In this document: positions 18,759 through 27,006 of the stretch, piece by piece
How positions within the stretch are numbered: position 1 is the first letter of the stretch
How the letters are laid out: each line of letters begins with the position of its first letter
Assembly (NCBI RefSeq): GCF_910589175.1
Contig: NZ_CAJURR010000016.1
Location: 1 to 53,457, forward strand
Reading direction: 5' to 3'
DNA: 53,457 nt
Source: an uncultured Lactobacillus sp.
Lineage (GTDB): Bacteria > Bacillota > Bacilli > Lactobacillales > Lactobacillaceae
Notes under the pieces: model-generated
Databases searched by the model: none
What the model was told of the DNA's origin: nothing
The model's input: only the letters and a program-made list of their open reading frames with translations
Translations under genes and position numbers: made by a program

Positions 18759-18786
18759 TGTATACTGTTAGATACCTAATTATAAA
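18759..18786 (-). promoter_or_regulatory. marR promoter and operator
   Basis: TTTATA (18781-18786), a 16-nt spacer and TATACA (18759-18764) on the minus strand. The spacer holds the operator copy TTAGATACCTAA (18768-18779). The same operator-in-spacer design is seen at the exporter promoter. The hexamers themselves are only moderate. Confidence 0.55.
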
Positions 18787-18802
18787 ATATGCCACAATAA
18801 AA

Positions 18803-18838
18803 CAAAAGGAAGTATGTAGTAAATCATACTTCCTTTAA
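18803..18838 (-). terminator. Rho-independent terminator of mgtA
   Basis: AAAGGAAGTATG and CATACTTCCTTT form a 12-bp stem ending in T residues on the minus strand, about 24 nt past the mgtA stop. Confidence 0.85.
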
Positions 18839-18861
18839 AAATAGATTTAATATTAAAACAA

Positions 18862-21540
18862 TTAGATTAAATATTTCTCTGATTTTAGATACCATTTCTT
18901 TACTAACATCGTTAAAGCAATGTATAAAATCAATAAAATAAATACAATTCCTAAAAAATATACTGGAATTGGACCAAATTTCACTGCTTTTGCGACAGGA
19001 ATAATAAATGGTAACATAGTCCCAATTGCAGCCATACCAATCGTTGCCCATGTAACAATTGCTGTAGCATGCTGTTTAATAAATGGGAGGCCTGGATCTC
19101 TAAGTGCATGAATAACCATTTCTTGGGTCCAAAGCGATTCAATAAACCAGCCAGTACAAAAGACAGCTGAAAAAAGTAATTTTTGTGAAGCAGTTGCTCC
19201 TGCATAGCTACTTCCGATAATTGGTGGACAAACTATAAAGAACAGTAATGCAAAAGTTATGATGTCAAAAATCGAAGATGTAGGACCAAAATAGAACATA
19301 AACTTAGGAAGCTTCTTAGTACTCCACTTTCTTGGTTCAGATAAATAATGTTTGTTCATTGTATCGAATGGAATTGATAGACAGCTGGTACCGTACATTA
19401 AATCTAAAATGAGAAGTTGAACTGGAAGCATTGGAAGAAAAGGAAGAAATGAGGATGCTACTAAAATTGATAAAATATTACCAAAATTAGATGAAAGCGT
19501 AATTTTAATATATTTCATCGTATTTCCAAAGACTTGCCGACCAATTTGAACACCTTTCTCTAAAATCATTAGGTCTTTGTGTAACAAAATTATATCAGCA
19601 GATTTTTTAGCAATGTCTATGGCTGTATCAACGGAAATAGCAACATCAGCCGCTTTCATAGCCGGCGCATCATTAATTCCGTCTCCCATATAAGCAACAG
19701 TATGGTTATTTTCTCTTAATAATTGAATAATTTGTGCCTTTTGTTGAGGAGATAGTTTTACAAAAACATCACATTCTTCAACCATTTTCTTCAATTCAGC
19801 TGAACTTTTATTTTCTAAGTCCTTTCCCTGATACACGCAAGCAATATCTAACCCAACTTGTTTGCCAACATTTCTAGTGACAGCTTCATTATCTCCAGTT
19901 AAGATTTTTACAGTAATTCCATCCCTCTTTAAAGCAGTTAATGCAGCTTTAGCACTATCCTTTGGTGGATCTAAAAATGCTAAAAATCCAGTTAAAATTA
20001 GTTCTTTCTCATCATCAACACTGAATTCACCAACAGGAGCAGGATTTTTCTTATAGGCTAGCAATACCACCCGTAACCCATCTTGGTTCATTTGATTGAT
20101 CTTATTTAAAATTTCTTGTCTTTGCTCTTGATTAAGAGCCCTAATTTCACCATTAATTTCTAACCGGTTAGAACAAGCAAGCATTTCTTCAGCAGCCCCT
20201 TTTGTTACTAATAAGTGTTCATGCTTCTTATTCATTACCACTACACTCATTCGTCTTCTTTTAAAGTCAAAGGGAATCTCATCAATTTTTTGATAATTTT
20301 GATTAATGTCATTTGTATCTAATTCACCTTTAGCTGCATCAATGATCGCCTTATCAATTAAGTCTTTCATCCCTGTTTGATAGTAACTGTTCAAATATGA
20401 TAGTTCTAAGACTTTTGATTTTTCTTCTAAATTCAAATCATAGTGACGCTCTAAAACTACTTTGTCTTGTGTTAAAGTTCCAGTTTTATCTGTGCAAAGA
20501 ATATCAGCGGAGCCAAAGTTTTGAATTGAATTCATTCTTTTAACAATGGTTTCGTGCCTTGCCATTTCAACTGATCCCTTAACTAGATTGCTTGTAACAA
20601 TTACAGGAAGCATTTCTGGAGTTAGTCCCACAGCTGTAGCAATAGCAAAAATCAATGCATTAAGCCAATCCCCTTTGGTTAAGCCATTAATTAAAAATAC
20701 AAGAGGTGCAATTACGGCGGTCATAATCAATAAAATCTTTGAAACATTTTTGATTCCAATATCAAAAGTTGTTTCTTTATTTTTATTCTTGCTAAGAGTA
20801 CGTGCCAAATTACCAAAAACTGTCTCATCACCTGTAGCAAATACAACGCCCATTGCAGAGCCCGAAACAATATTTGTTCCCTCATATAAAATATTCGGAT
20901 AATCTAGATAGTTATCATTTTCCTTTGGCTTTTCATCTGCTAGTTTTTCAACAGGACTAGATTCACCATTTAATGAACTTGCTGAACAAAAGAGATCCTT
21001 ACTTTTTAATAAATACAGATCTGCTGGTACTAGATCTCCAGCAGTTAGATTGATGATATCACCAACTACAACATCTTTAGTCGGTAATTCTTGATCTTTC
21101 CCATCTCGTTTGATATTCGTGGTTACAGATACCATATTTAATAGTGAATCAACTGCGTCACTGGTTTTAACATTCTGGATAAAACTAGTTATTCCAGAAA
21201 TTAAAACCATTGTAATCATAATAATGACTGTACTGAGATCCTTTTGATCTGCAGGAACAAAAAGATAGTTAGTCAAAAAAGATAAAAGAGCTAAAAACAG
21301 TAATACTCCTGTAAATGGAGTCATGAAAGCATCAAATAAAAAATGCAATTTTGGATGACACTCTTTATTTGATACTTCATTTAACCCATCGCGCTCTAAA
21401 CGCTTTTTTGCTTGCGCAGGGTTTAACCCATTAATTGACGTATCTAATTGCTTTAATACTTCACTCTTTTCTTTTCCAGCAATTTGCTTAGCTAAAGTCG
21501 CATCAGTTACTACACGATCTTTAGAGTTGAATTTTAACAT
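18862..21540 (-). CDS. mgtA: Magnesium-translocating P-type ATPase
   Basis: P3B-type ATPase that imports Mg2+ across the membrane. I use ATG at 21540 (892 residues, MLKFNSKDRVVTD) because GAGGGAGAG lies just upstream; an upstream in-frame start near 21600 would lie inside the leader terminator. Key motifs are LNGESSPVEK (actuator region), the phosphorylation site ILCTDKTGTLTQDK, KGAAEEML (nucleotide site) and MGDGINDAPAMKAADV. There are about ten membrane helices, with the last six after residue 680. The leader carries an M-box Mg2+ riboswitch and terminator, which supports Mg2+ rather than Ca2+ or other ions. Confidence 0.95.
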   Translation of the reverse strand: MLKFNSKDRVVTDATLAKQIAGKEKSEVLKQLDTSINGLNPAQAKKRLERDGLNEVSNKECHPKLHFLFDAFMTPFTGVLLFLALLSFLTNYLFVPADQKDLSTVIIMITMVLISGITSFIQNVKTSDAVDSLLNMVSVTTNIKRDGKDQELPTKDVVVGDIINLTAGDLVPADLYLLKSKDLFCSASSLNGESSPVEKLADEKPKENDNYLDYPNILYEGTNIVSGSAMGVVFATGDETVFGNLARTLSKNKNKETTFDIGIKNVSKILLIMTAVIAPLVFLINGLTKGDWLNALIFAIATAVGLTPEMLPVIVTSNLVKGSVEMARHETIVKRMNSIQNFGSADILCTDKTGTLTQDKVVLERHYDLNLEEKSKVLELSYLNSYYQTGMKDLIDKAIIDAAKGELDTNDINQNYQKIDEIPFDFKRRRMSVVVMNKKHEHLLVTKGAAEEMLACSNRLEINGEIRALNQEQRQEILNKINQMNQDGLRVVLLAYKKNPAPVGEFSVDDEKELILTGFLAFLDPPKDSAKAALTALKRDGITVKILTGDNEAVTRNVGKQVGLDIACVYQGKDLENKSSAELKKMVEECDVFVKLSPQQKAQIIQLLRENNHTVAYMGDGINDAPAMKAADVAISVDTAIDIAKKSADIILLHKDLMILEKGVQIGRQVFGNTMKYIKITLSSNFGNILSILVASSFLPFLPMLPVQLLILDLMYGTSCLSIPFDTMNKHYLSEPRKWSTKKLPKFMFYFGPTSSIFDIITFALLFFIVCPPIIGSSYAGATASQKLLFSAVFCTGWFIESLWTQEMVIHALRDPGLPFIKQHATAIVTWATIGMAAIGTMLPFIIPVAKAVKFGPIPVYFLGIVFILLILYIALTMLVKKWYLKSEKYLI

Positions 21541-21573
21541 AGTAATCTCTCCCTCTAAAAAATCGGCAAACAA

Positions 21574-21606
21574 ACAAAAAGACCAACGCAAAAACTGCAT
21601 TGGTCT
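21574..21606 (-). terminator. Riboswitch-controlled terminator of the mgtA leader
   Basis: GACCAATGCA pairs with TGCGTTGGTC (one G-U) and is followed by TTTTTG on the minus strand. It lies between the M-box and the mgtA ribosome site, as expected for the OFF-state attenuator. Confidence 0.88.
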
Positions 21607-21639
21607 TATAATAGCGATTTAATACTCGTCGTTCAGTTT

Positions 21640-21785
21640 TAACACTACGTAACGTAAAGTTTTTTCAACTAGCTGACTGGAAAAAGCCTTAACTCGACAG
21701 TTCCTGTTTGACCCGTTGGCATCTCTGGATGTTCCTGGGCATCAGCATATATTTACGTAGGAGTCTCACCTAACAGTTTATTTGC
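21640..21785 (-). ncRNA. M-box (ykoK) magnesium riboswitch
   Basis: The minus strand contains the conserved blocks of the M-box in order: GTTAGGTGAGACTCCTAC (21757-21774), GCTGATGCCCAGGAAC, ATGCCAACGGGTCAAACAGG and AAGGCTTTTTCC. It ends shortly before an intrinsic terminator and the mgtA start. In this class high Mg2+ folds the aptamer and permits termination, while low Mg2+ allows readthrough into the transporter. The boundaries are approximate, because I could not fold the RNA. Confidence 0.92.
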
Positions 21786-21920
21786 TTCTTTATTTAATTA
21801 ACGACTATAGCCTAAACGACTATTTTTTATTATTCAACCGTCTTTATAATTTCTTTACTTTCTTAAAAAAATCGAAATATTTTACTTCAAGTATTCTTTA
21901 AAGAAATTATCAAGTTTACG

Positions 21921-21957
21921 AAAAAAGTTAAGTACTACAGTCAGTACTTAACTTTTT
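21921..21957 (-). terminator. Terminator of the cupin gene
   Basis: AAAAAGTTAAGTACT and AGTACTTAACTTTTT form a perfect 15-bp stem around 7 nt. Its symmetry means it may work in both directions. It lies about 36 nt past the cupin stop and before the mgtA promoter region. Confidence 0.85.
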
Positions 21958-21992
21958 ATCTACCTAATTCATTAATATAAACTCTATTAAAT

Positions 21993-22406
21993 TTAACCTA
22001 ACTTATCGTATTCTTCATCAGAAACTGGCTCAAGCCAAGTGGTTTTACCGTCTCCGACCATTACTGCTACATGAGCAAACCATGAATCCTTGGTAGCACC
22101 ATGCCAGTGTTTAGTATTAGGGTTAACAATTACAACATCCCCGGGAACCATCTTCTGTGCTGGTTTACCTTCTTCTTGATACCAACCTTCACCTGCAACG
22201 GCAATTAGGATTCGAGGAATTGAGTGCATGTGCCAATCATTACGACAACCAGGCTCAAAACTTACATTACTTACACCAGTTTTAGCCTCTTTACTTGATG
22301 CTAAAGGATTGAGGTAACTCTTTCCTTGAAAGTATTTTGCGTATGCTTCGTTAAATTTACCAAAGCCAAAGACACTATTTTTTACTTCTTCTTCATTTTT
22401 TGCCAT
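21993..22406 (-). CDS. Cupin-domain protein
   Basis: Small beta-barrel metal-binding protein of 137 residues (start ATG 22406, GGAGG 8 nt upstream; an upstream in-frame codon would add 12 residues without a ribosome site). The cupin motif 1 region is PGCRNDWHMHSIPRILIAVA, and motif 2 is PGDVVIVNPNTKHWHGATKD, with His residues placed to bind a metal. This version (GCRNDWHMH) is common in proteins linked to carboxymuconolactone decarboxylase-like and aldo/keto reductase genes in Firmicutes. The reaction is unknown. It is transcribed away from tpx. Confidence 0.88.
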   Translation of the reverse strand: MAKNEEEVKNSVFGFGKFNEAYAKYFQGKSYLNPLASSKEAKTGVSNVSFEPGCRNDWHMHSIPRILIAVAGEGWYQEEGKPAQKMVPGDVVIVNPNTKHWHGATKDSWFAHVAVMVGDGKTTWLEPVSDEEYDKLG

Positions 22407-22601
22407 TATTTTTTCCTCCGTAAAACTCTTTATTTCTCTCATCTATTAGTTATATCTACCCTTTATAAATTAAAAATAGTTATTTCTACTAGACATCTAT
22501 GCATTTAAGGTATGGTATTTTACTACATAGGCTAAATATTTAAGATACCTCCTATAATTTGCTATATTTAAGATAATAAGAAGAAAGAGAGGGTATAACT
22601 T

Positions 22602-23096
22602 ATGAAAATCACTTTTAAAGGTAAAGAAGTTAAATTAATAGGTACTCCGCCAGCAGTTGGTGAAGAAATGCCTAATTTTGCAGTACTAAATAAGAACAAT
22701 CAAGAATTCACTAAGTCTGATTTGTTAGGTAAATTTAGTTTAATTAGTGTAGTACCAGATATTAATACTCCTGTTTGCAGTATTCAAACCAAAACTTTTA
22801 ATAAAACAATGGATAAATTTCCAGAAATTAACTTTTTGACTATTTCAACTAATACGGTTGAAGACCAGCAAACTTGGTGTGCTGCCGAAGATGTTAAAAA
22901 TATGCAATTGATGTCTGATAAAAATTTTTCATTTGGTAAGGCAACTGGCTTATTAATTCCTGAATCCGGTATTCTTGCTCGTTCTGTTTGGGTCCTCGAT
23001 CCTAATGGGAAAATTCTATACCGTGAATTAGTTGATGAAATTACACATGAGCCAAACTATGATGCAGTATTAAACGAACTAAAACAATTGCATTAA
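22602..23096 (+). CDS. tpx: Thiol peroxidase
   Basis: Peroxiredoxin of the Tpx type that reduces hydrogen and organic peroxides using thioredoxin. The 164 residues include the catalytic Cys in PDINTPVCSIQTKTFN (about residue 60) with Thr three before it, and the resolving Cys in QQTWCAAEDV (about residue 94), the usual Tpx spacing. The end VLDPNGKILYRELVDEITHEPNYDAVL is typical. ATG 22602 follows a GAGAGGG site. It is monocistronic with a strong terminator and divergent from the cupin gene. Confidence 0.95.
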   Translation: MKITFKGKEVKLIGTPPAVGEEMPNFAVLNKNNQEFTKSDLLGKFSLISVVPDINTPVCSIQTKTFNKTMDKFPEINFLTISTNTVEDQQTWCAAEDVKNMQLMSDKNFSFGKATGLLIPESGILARSVWVLDPNGKILYRELVDEITHEPNYDAVLNELKQLH

Positions 23097-23118
23097 GATT
23101 AACAAAATTAGTTTATAG

Positions 23119-23167
23119 AAAAAGTGTTTACCAGATTTTAAAGTCTTGATGGTAAACACTTTTTTCT
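23119..23167 (+). terminator. Rho-independent terminator of tpx
   Basis: AAAGTGTTTACC pairs with GGTAAACACTTT around a 17-nt loop and is followed by T residues. Confidence 0.87.
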
Positions 23168-23228
23168 TGATTAAAATTTAATATAAAATGGTTAAAGAAC
23201 TACCACGAATAATTAAGGAGGATTAGAG

Positions 23229-23561
23229 ATGTCATTAACAGTTAATCTTTACTATACCGGTAAAAATGGAAGCGCCCGTAAATTTGCTGAAGAAATGGAA
23301 AGCAGCGGTGTAGCCAACCGTATTCGAAAAGAACCAGGAAATGAAAAATATGAATATTTTATACCATTAGATGATCCTGAAACTATTCTTTTAATTGATA
23401 GCTGGAAAAACCAAGAATCGCTAGATGCTCACCATGCTTCACCAATGATGCAAGAATTAGCTGATCTACGTAAAAAGTATGATCTTCATATGCATGTAGA
23501 ACGCTACATTTCTGACGAGAATGGTATTCCAAGCAGTGATCAAAAATTTATTAGAAAATAA
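23229..23561 (+). CDS. Antibiotic biosynthesis monooxygenase-fold protein (putative quinol monooxygenase)
   Basis: Small ferredoxin-like ABM-domain protein of 110 residues. The fold signature is seen in TVNLYYTGKNGSARKFAEEM, then YEYFIPLDDPETILLIDSWK and NQESLDAHHASPMMQELADL, with the SW-x-N/D-x-ESLDAHH motif. Such proteins oxidise quinols or act as small detoxifying oxygenases without a cofactor; heme degradation is another known use of the fold, but no heme motif is seen. ATG 23229 has AAGGAGG upstream. It is followed by a convergent terminator. Confidence 0.88.
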   Translation: MSLTVNLYYTGKNGSARKFAEEMESSGVANRIRKEPGNEKYEYFIPLDDPETILLIDSWKNQESLDAHHASPMMQELADLRKKYDLHMHVERYISDENGIPSSDQKFIRK

Positions 23562-23589
23562 TAGATTTTTAACCATATTCAAAGACTAA

Positions 23590-23640
23590 TAAAAAGGCGT
23601 ATGCCGAACATCTACAAAAGATATTGGCTTACGCCTTTTT
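23590..23640. terminator. Bidirectional terminator at the ABM / hypothetical gene junction
   Basis: AAAAAGGCGTATGCC pairs with GGCTTACGCCTTTTT (a few mismatches). It contains the last codons of the convergent hypothetical gene at 23629. Confidence 0.85.
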
Positions 23641-24081
23641 CTCTATATAAACTTCTAAAAATGTACTATTGTTGAACTTGCTATTAGTAACATAAGAACT
23701 AGAATCAGATTTTAGGACGATCATTAAAGCATTAGATTCACCGTAGTTAGCATCTTCCCACGGCATATAAATATTTTTAGTTTTTCCAGATTTAAAAATC
23801 AAATCTACATCAACTAAATCATGGAATTTAGAAATCCGGTCAGCTAAATTATATTCTTCCGAAGTTTCAATGGTATTTACTTTATCCCAGTCAGCAATCA
23901 TAGTAAACCCATCACATTCAAGGCCTGTTTTAAGGACATCATTATCTTCCTCTTCATGGCCCCAGCGATGGCTTAAGTTAGTATATACATTTTTAAAATT
24001 AAAATAAGGAATATACTCAATTGGAATTTGCTCAGACTCACAATTTTCAAAATTAAATTGAATTGCTTTTATCTTTTCCAT
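23629..24081 (-). CDS. Hypothetical protein
   Basis: Not recognised. I choose ATG at 24081 (150 residues, MEKIKAIQFNFENCES) with GGAAG 6 nt upstream; a TTG at 24102 would add seven residues. The protein is soluble and acidic, alternates short beta-strand-like stretches (DVDLIFKSGKTKNIYMPW, ALMIVLKSDSSSYVTN, STFLEVYIEKK) and contains conserved-looking Trp residues. It has no signal peptide or membrane helix. It lies between the ABM gene and an aldo/keto reductase remnant, so it may be accessory. No function is proposed. Confidence 0.75.
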   Translation of the reverse strand: MEKIKAIQFNFENCESEQIPIEYIPYFNFKNVYTNLSHRWGHEEEDNDVLKTGLECDGFTMIADWDKVNTIETSEEYNLADRISKFHDLVDVDLIFKSGKTKNIYMPWEDANYGESNALMIVLKSDSSSYVTNSKFNNSTFLEVYIEKKA

Positions 24082-24197
24082 ACTATGCTTCCATCCTCTC
24101 AAACTTTACTGAATTGCCACTTTATTATACAAAATTATTTAACAATTTTAACTAATTAGAACGGAAGAAAAGGCAATCAATTGATTATGCAAAATTA

Positions 24198-24515
24198 CTA
24201 TTTTTGTGAGTCAAAATCCATTTCCATCGAAGCGTATACTTCTTCTTTAGCATCATCAGGGATGTAGTAACGCTTATTCTTATTTACCTTAGCAATTTCT
24301 GCCATTTCTTCATCGGTTAAGCTAAAGTCAAAGATATCAGCATTTGATTTAATATGAGCTGGGTTAGTTGAACCAGGAATTACAATGTTTCCTTCTTGAA
24401 TGTGCCAGCGCAAAATGATTTGAACGTTAGATTTACCATACTTCTCTGCAAGCTTAGTGAAAATTGGTTCTTGAATTAAGCTCTTGTCACCGTGACCAAG
24501 TCGGTACCAAGCCAT
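24198..24515 (-). pseudogene. C-terminal fragment of an aldo/keto reductase
   Basis: The 105 codons read MAWYRLGHGDKSLIQEP, ILRWHIQEGNIVIPGSTNPA and HIKSNADIFDFSLTDEEM. This is the last third of an aldo/keto reductase, including the cofactor 2'-phosphate contact region. The first two thirds, with the Asp, Tyr, Lys and His of the active site, are gone. Upstream in frame reads unrelated KILKPYRTRI. The fragment has an ATG but no convincing ribosome site. It lies directly after the intact aldo/keto reductase and its terminator. It is most like the enzyme at 15512. Confidence 0.87.
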
Positions 24516-24628
24516 GATACGAGTACGATATGGTTTTAAAATTTTCTTTCTATTATCTATTAAGATATTCTCTTTAAGTATAAAATATGGTCTCTACTTC
24601 AGTTCAAGTTTATATATTTCAAGACATA

Positions 24629-24660
24629 ATAAAAAGCAATTCTTACTTGAATTGCTTTTG
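24629..24660 (-). terminator. Terminator of the aldo/keto reductase at 24668
   Basis: AAAAGCAATTC and GAATTGCTTTT pair across a 6-nt loop, followed by T residues on the minus strand. Confidence 0.85.
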
Positions 24661-24667
24661 ACATTGT

Positions 24668-25672
24668 TTACTTTTTATCTAAAACTACTGTTCCTGCAGG
24701 TGGATTTTGATCAATTGCACCAATGATTGGATGTGGCACATAAAGTTCGTCGAGATAATCAACATCTTCTGATGTAAGTTTAACATTAAGAGCCTTAACA
24801 GCAGTTTCAAGATGGCTAATTTTTGTTGATCCAACAATTGGAGCTGTAATTCCTTTAGCCCATTCCCAAGCAAGAGCTATTTCCGACATCTCTACATGAT
24901 GTTTTTCTGCAAGTTCATGAACACGATCAACAATAGGCAAGTCAAACTTTTCCATTCGGTCATACTTTCCACGTAAAGTTCCATCATTTTTACTGCGAGC
25001 AGTATTAGTGGTCCATCCAGTATGCGCTAAATGTCCGCCGGCTAGTGGACTGTAGGGCATTAAGGAAACATTATATTGCTTACATATTGGAATAAGTTCT
25101 CTTTCATCCTCACGATAAAGCAAATTATAGTGATCTTCCATGGCTTGGAATTGAGCTAATCCATTTTCTTTAGCAAAGACTTGCATATTTTGGAATTGGT
25201 AGCCATACATCGCCGAAGCTCCAATTGCTCGAACCTTACCTGATTTCACTAAATCATTTAATGCCTCCATCGTTTCGGAAATTGGAGTGTCATAGTCAAA
25301 TCTGTGAATGATATACAAATCTAAGTAATCAGTTCCTAAACGTTCCAAAGTTCCATCAATTTCACGATGAATCGCTTCTGAACTTAAGCGCCCTGGATTA
25401 AAGTATACCTTTGAAGCAATTACTACCTTATCGCGAGGAATACTATTTGCTTTTAGAGCCTTCCCTAGATACTCTTCGCTCGTACCTTCAGCATAAACGT
25501 TTGCAGTATCAAAGAAATTTACACCTAGTTCCCATGCACGTTGAACTACTTTTTTAGTAGCTTCATAATTAAGTGACCATTTATTAAAATCTGTATGCTT
25601 ACCAAAACTCATACATCCTACTGCTAATGGTGAAACTTTGATATCTGTCTTTCCTAAGTTCTTATACTCCAT
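24668..25672 (-). CDS. Aldo/keto reductase (YhdN/voltage-gated channel beta-subunit-like class)
   Basis: Larger aldo/keto reductase class of 334 residues. The tetrad is Asp and Tyr in FFDTANVYAEGTSEE, Lys in VVIASKVYFNPG, and His in LYIIHRFDYDTP. The cofactor segment is APIVGSTKISHLETAVKAL. It begins MEYKNLGKTDIKVSPLAVGCMSFG, typical of the YhdN/IolS-like branch rather than of the other reductases in this window. ATG 25672 has AAAGGAAGAG upstream, and that site is one arm of a 10-bp inverted repeat. It lies 110 nt downstream of the flavin oxidoreductase gene and may share its message. Substrate unknown. Confidence 0.93.
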   Translation of the reverse strand: MEYKNLGKTDIKVSPLAVGCMSFGKHTDFNKWSLNYEATKKVVQRAWELGVNFFDTANVYAEGTSEEYLGKALKANSIPRDKVVIASKVYFNPGRLSSEAIHREIDGTLERLGTDYLDLYIIHRFDYDTPISETMEALNDLVKSGKVRAIGASAMYGYQFQNMQVFAKENGLAQFQAMEDHYNLLYREDERELIPICKQYNVSLMPYSPLAGGHLAHTGWTTNTARSKNDGTLRGKYDRMEKFDLPIVDRVHELAEKHHVEMSEIALAWEWAKGITAPIVGSTKISHLETAVKALNVKLTSEDVDYLDELYVPHPIIGAIDQNPPAGTVVLDKK

Positions 25673-25679
25673 ATGCGCT

Positions 25680-25717
25680 CTTCCTTTCTCTAATTATTTA
25701 CATTATAAGAAAGGAAG
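25680..25717. promoter_or_regulatory. 10-bp inverted repeat over the start region of the aldo/keto reductase
   Basis: CTTCCTTTCT (25680-25689) and AGAAAGGAAG (25708-25717) are perfect inverted repeats 18 nt apart. A TATAAT-like hexamer lies between them on the minus strand and the gene's ribosome site is the proximal arm. It may be an operator, or a hairpin hiding the ribosome site if transcription starts upstream. Confidence 0.4.
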
Positions 25718-25781
25718 ATAGGTATTAAAAATATTTATATGTAATATACAGATATACGTTTTAAGCATAATTATATTGTGC

Positions 25782-26864
25782 TTAATCTTTCCATTTCACG
25801 TTTAGGCGTTTCTTATCTTCTTTTTTCTTAAAGTGTTCTTTTACCTTAGGTACAACCTCTTCACCGTATATCTTAATTGCATTCATAACTTCTTCATGCG
25901 GCATTGAAGCAATTGGTAAGTGAAGATAAAATCTATTTAATCCAAGTTCTTCCATTACTTTAATTATCTTGTTAGCTACAGTTTCACTATCACCAACAAA
26001 AATTGCTCCATTTGCTCCGACTGATTCAAGATATTGATCATAAGTCATTCCAGTCCAATGAGGTCTTTCTTTACTAATCTGATCTACAAGAAGCTTGGTT
26101 GGATAGAAATATTCCTTAATTGCACGATCTTTATCTTGATTTAACCATCCCCACGAATGTGCAGCCACTGGCATTTTACTTAAATCGTGACCAGCTTTTT
26201 TTGCTACTTCTCTATAAAGCGTAATCATTGGCTTAAAGTCTAACGGATTGCCACCGATAATTGCATAAACTATTGGTAAACCTAGTTCAGCAGTCCGAAT
26301 AGTTGAATTGATACTACCACCACTTGCTACTGAAATTGGAATTGGCTTCTGAGTGCGAGGGTATATTCCCTTGTGATCTACTTTAGGAGTAAATTTTCCG
26401 CCCTTCCAATCCAAAATTTCATGTTTATCAATTTCTAAAAGCATTAACAATTTTTCAATAAAGAGATCATCATAATTTTCAATGTTATAGCCGAATAGAT
26501 CAAAAGCTTCTGTAAATGATCCTCGGCCTGCCATAATTTCTACTCTACCAGGTGCAAAAGCATCAATAGTTGCATATTGTTCATAAACCCGAATTGGATC
26601 AATCGTTGGGAGATTAGTAGTCGCACTAGATAGATGAATATGCTTAGTTTTTGCTGCAGCTGCTGCTAAAACTATTTCAGGAGCTGAGACAGCAAAGTCT
26701 TTTCTATGATGTTCACCAATTGCAAACGCATCAATCTTCAATTCATCTGCCAGAATAATTTCATCAAGCAAATCTCGAATTCTCTGATCATGACTAATTG
26801 CCTTACCTGTTGTTTTAAGTGGTGTTGTTTCACCAAATGAAGAAATACCTAATTCAATACTCAT
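25782..26864 (-). CDS. LLM-class flavin-dependent oxidoreductase
   Basis: Luciferase-like TIM-barrel flavin monooxygenase of 360 residues. Typical regions are ADELKIDAFAIGEHHRKDFA near residue 40, then HIHLSSATTNLPTIDPIRVY and FAPGRVEIMAGRGSFTEAFD, with the flavin phosphate site in PISVASGGS near residue 185. It probably uses FMN and an external reductant, but the substrate is unknown. ATG 26864 follows GAGGATG. The promoter has a clean -35/-10 pair, and a 12-bp inverted repeat overlaps the -10, so a dedicated repressor is likely. The aldo/keto reductase follows 110 nt later. Confidence 0.92.
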   Translation of the reverse strand: MSIELGISSFGETTPLKTTGKAISHDQRIRDLLDEIILADELKIDAFAIGEHHRKDFAVSAPEIVLAAAAAKTKHIHLSSATTNLPTIDPIRVYEQYATIDAFAPGRVEIMAGRGSFTEAFDLFGYNIENYDDLFIEKLLMLLEIDKHEILDWKGGKFTPKVDHKGIYPRTQKPIPISVASGGSINSTIRTAELGLPIVYAIIGGNPLDFKPMITLYREVAKKAGHDLSKMPVAAHSWGWLNQDKDRAIKEYFYPTKLLVDQISKERPHWTGMTYDQYLESVGANGAIFVGDSETVANKIIKVMEELGLNRFYLHLPIASMPHEEVMNAIKIYGEEVVPKVKEHFKKKEDKKRLNVKWKD

Positions 26865-26880
26865 GATTATTCATCCTCTC

Positions 26881-26909
26881 TTATTTACTTACTTTTTGTA
26901 AGTAAATAA
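26881..26909. promoter_or_regulatory. Operator-like 12-bp inverted repeat
   Basis: TTATTTACTTAC (26881-26892) and GTAAGTAAATAA (26898-26909) are perfectly complementary around five T. The site overlaps the -10 hexamer of the flavin oxidoreductase promoter and the start of its transcript. No regulator gene lies beside it. Confidence 0.7.
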
Positions 26910-26934
26910 TAACACATAAAATTTTATAATTCAA
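26906..26934 (-). promoter_or_regulatory. Promoter of the flavin oxidoreductase gene
   Basis: Minus-strand TTGAAT (26929-26934), 17-nt spacer and TATTAT (26906-26911), about 40 nt before the ATG. Confidence 0.7.
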
Positions 26935-27006
26935 ACTATGTATTGAATTCTCTTTTAGTATAAAATCCCAATAAAATTAAGAAAAATATTTTAGACTGCT
27001 GATAGG

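Noticed and set aside
18824..19205. Open frames inside the 3' part of mgtA
   Set aside because: Shadow frames of the P-type ATPase without own start signals.
25755..25782. Stem TTAAGCA/TGCTTAA after the flavin oxidoreductase
   Set aside because: Short 7-bp stem without a following T-run; not called a terminator.
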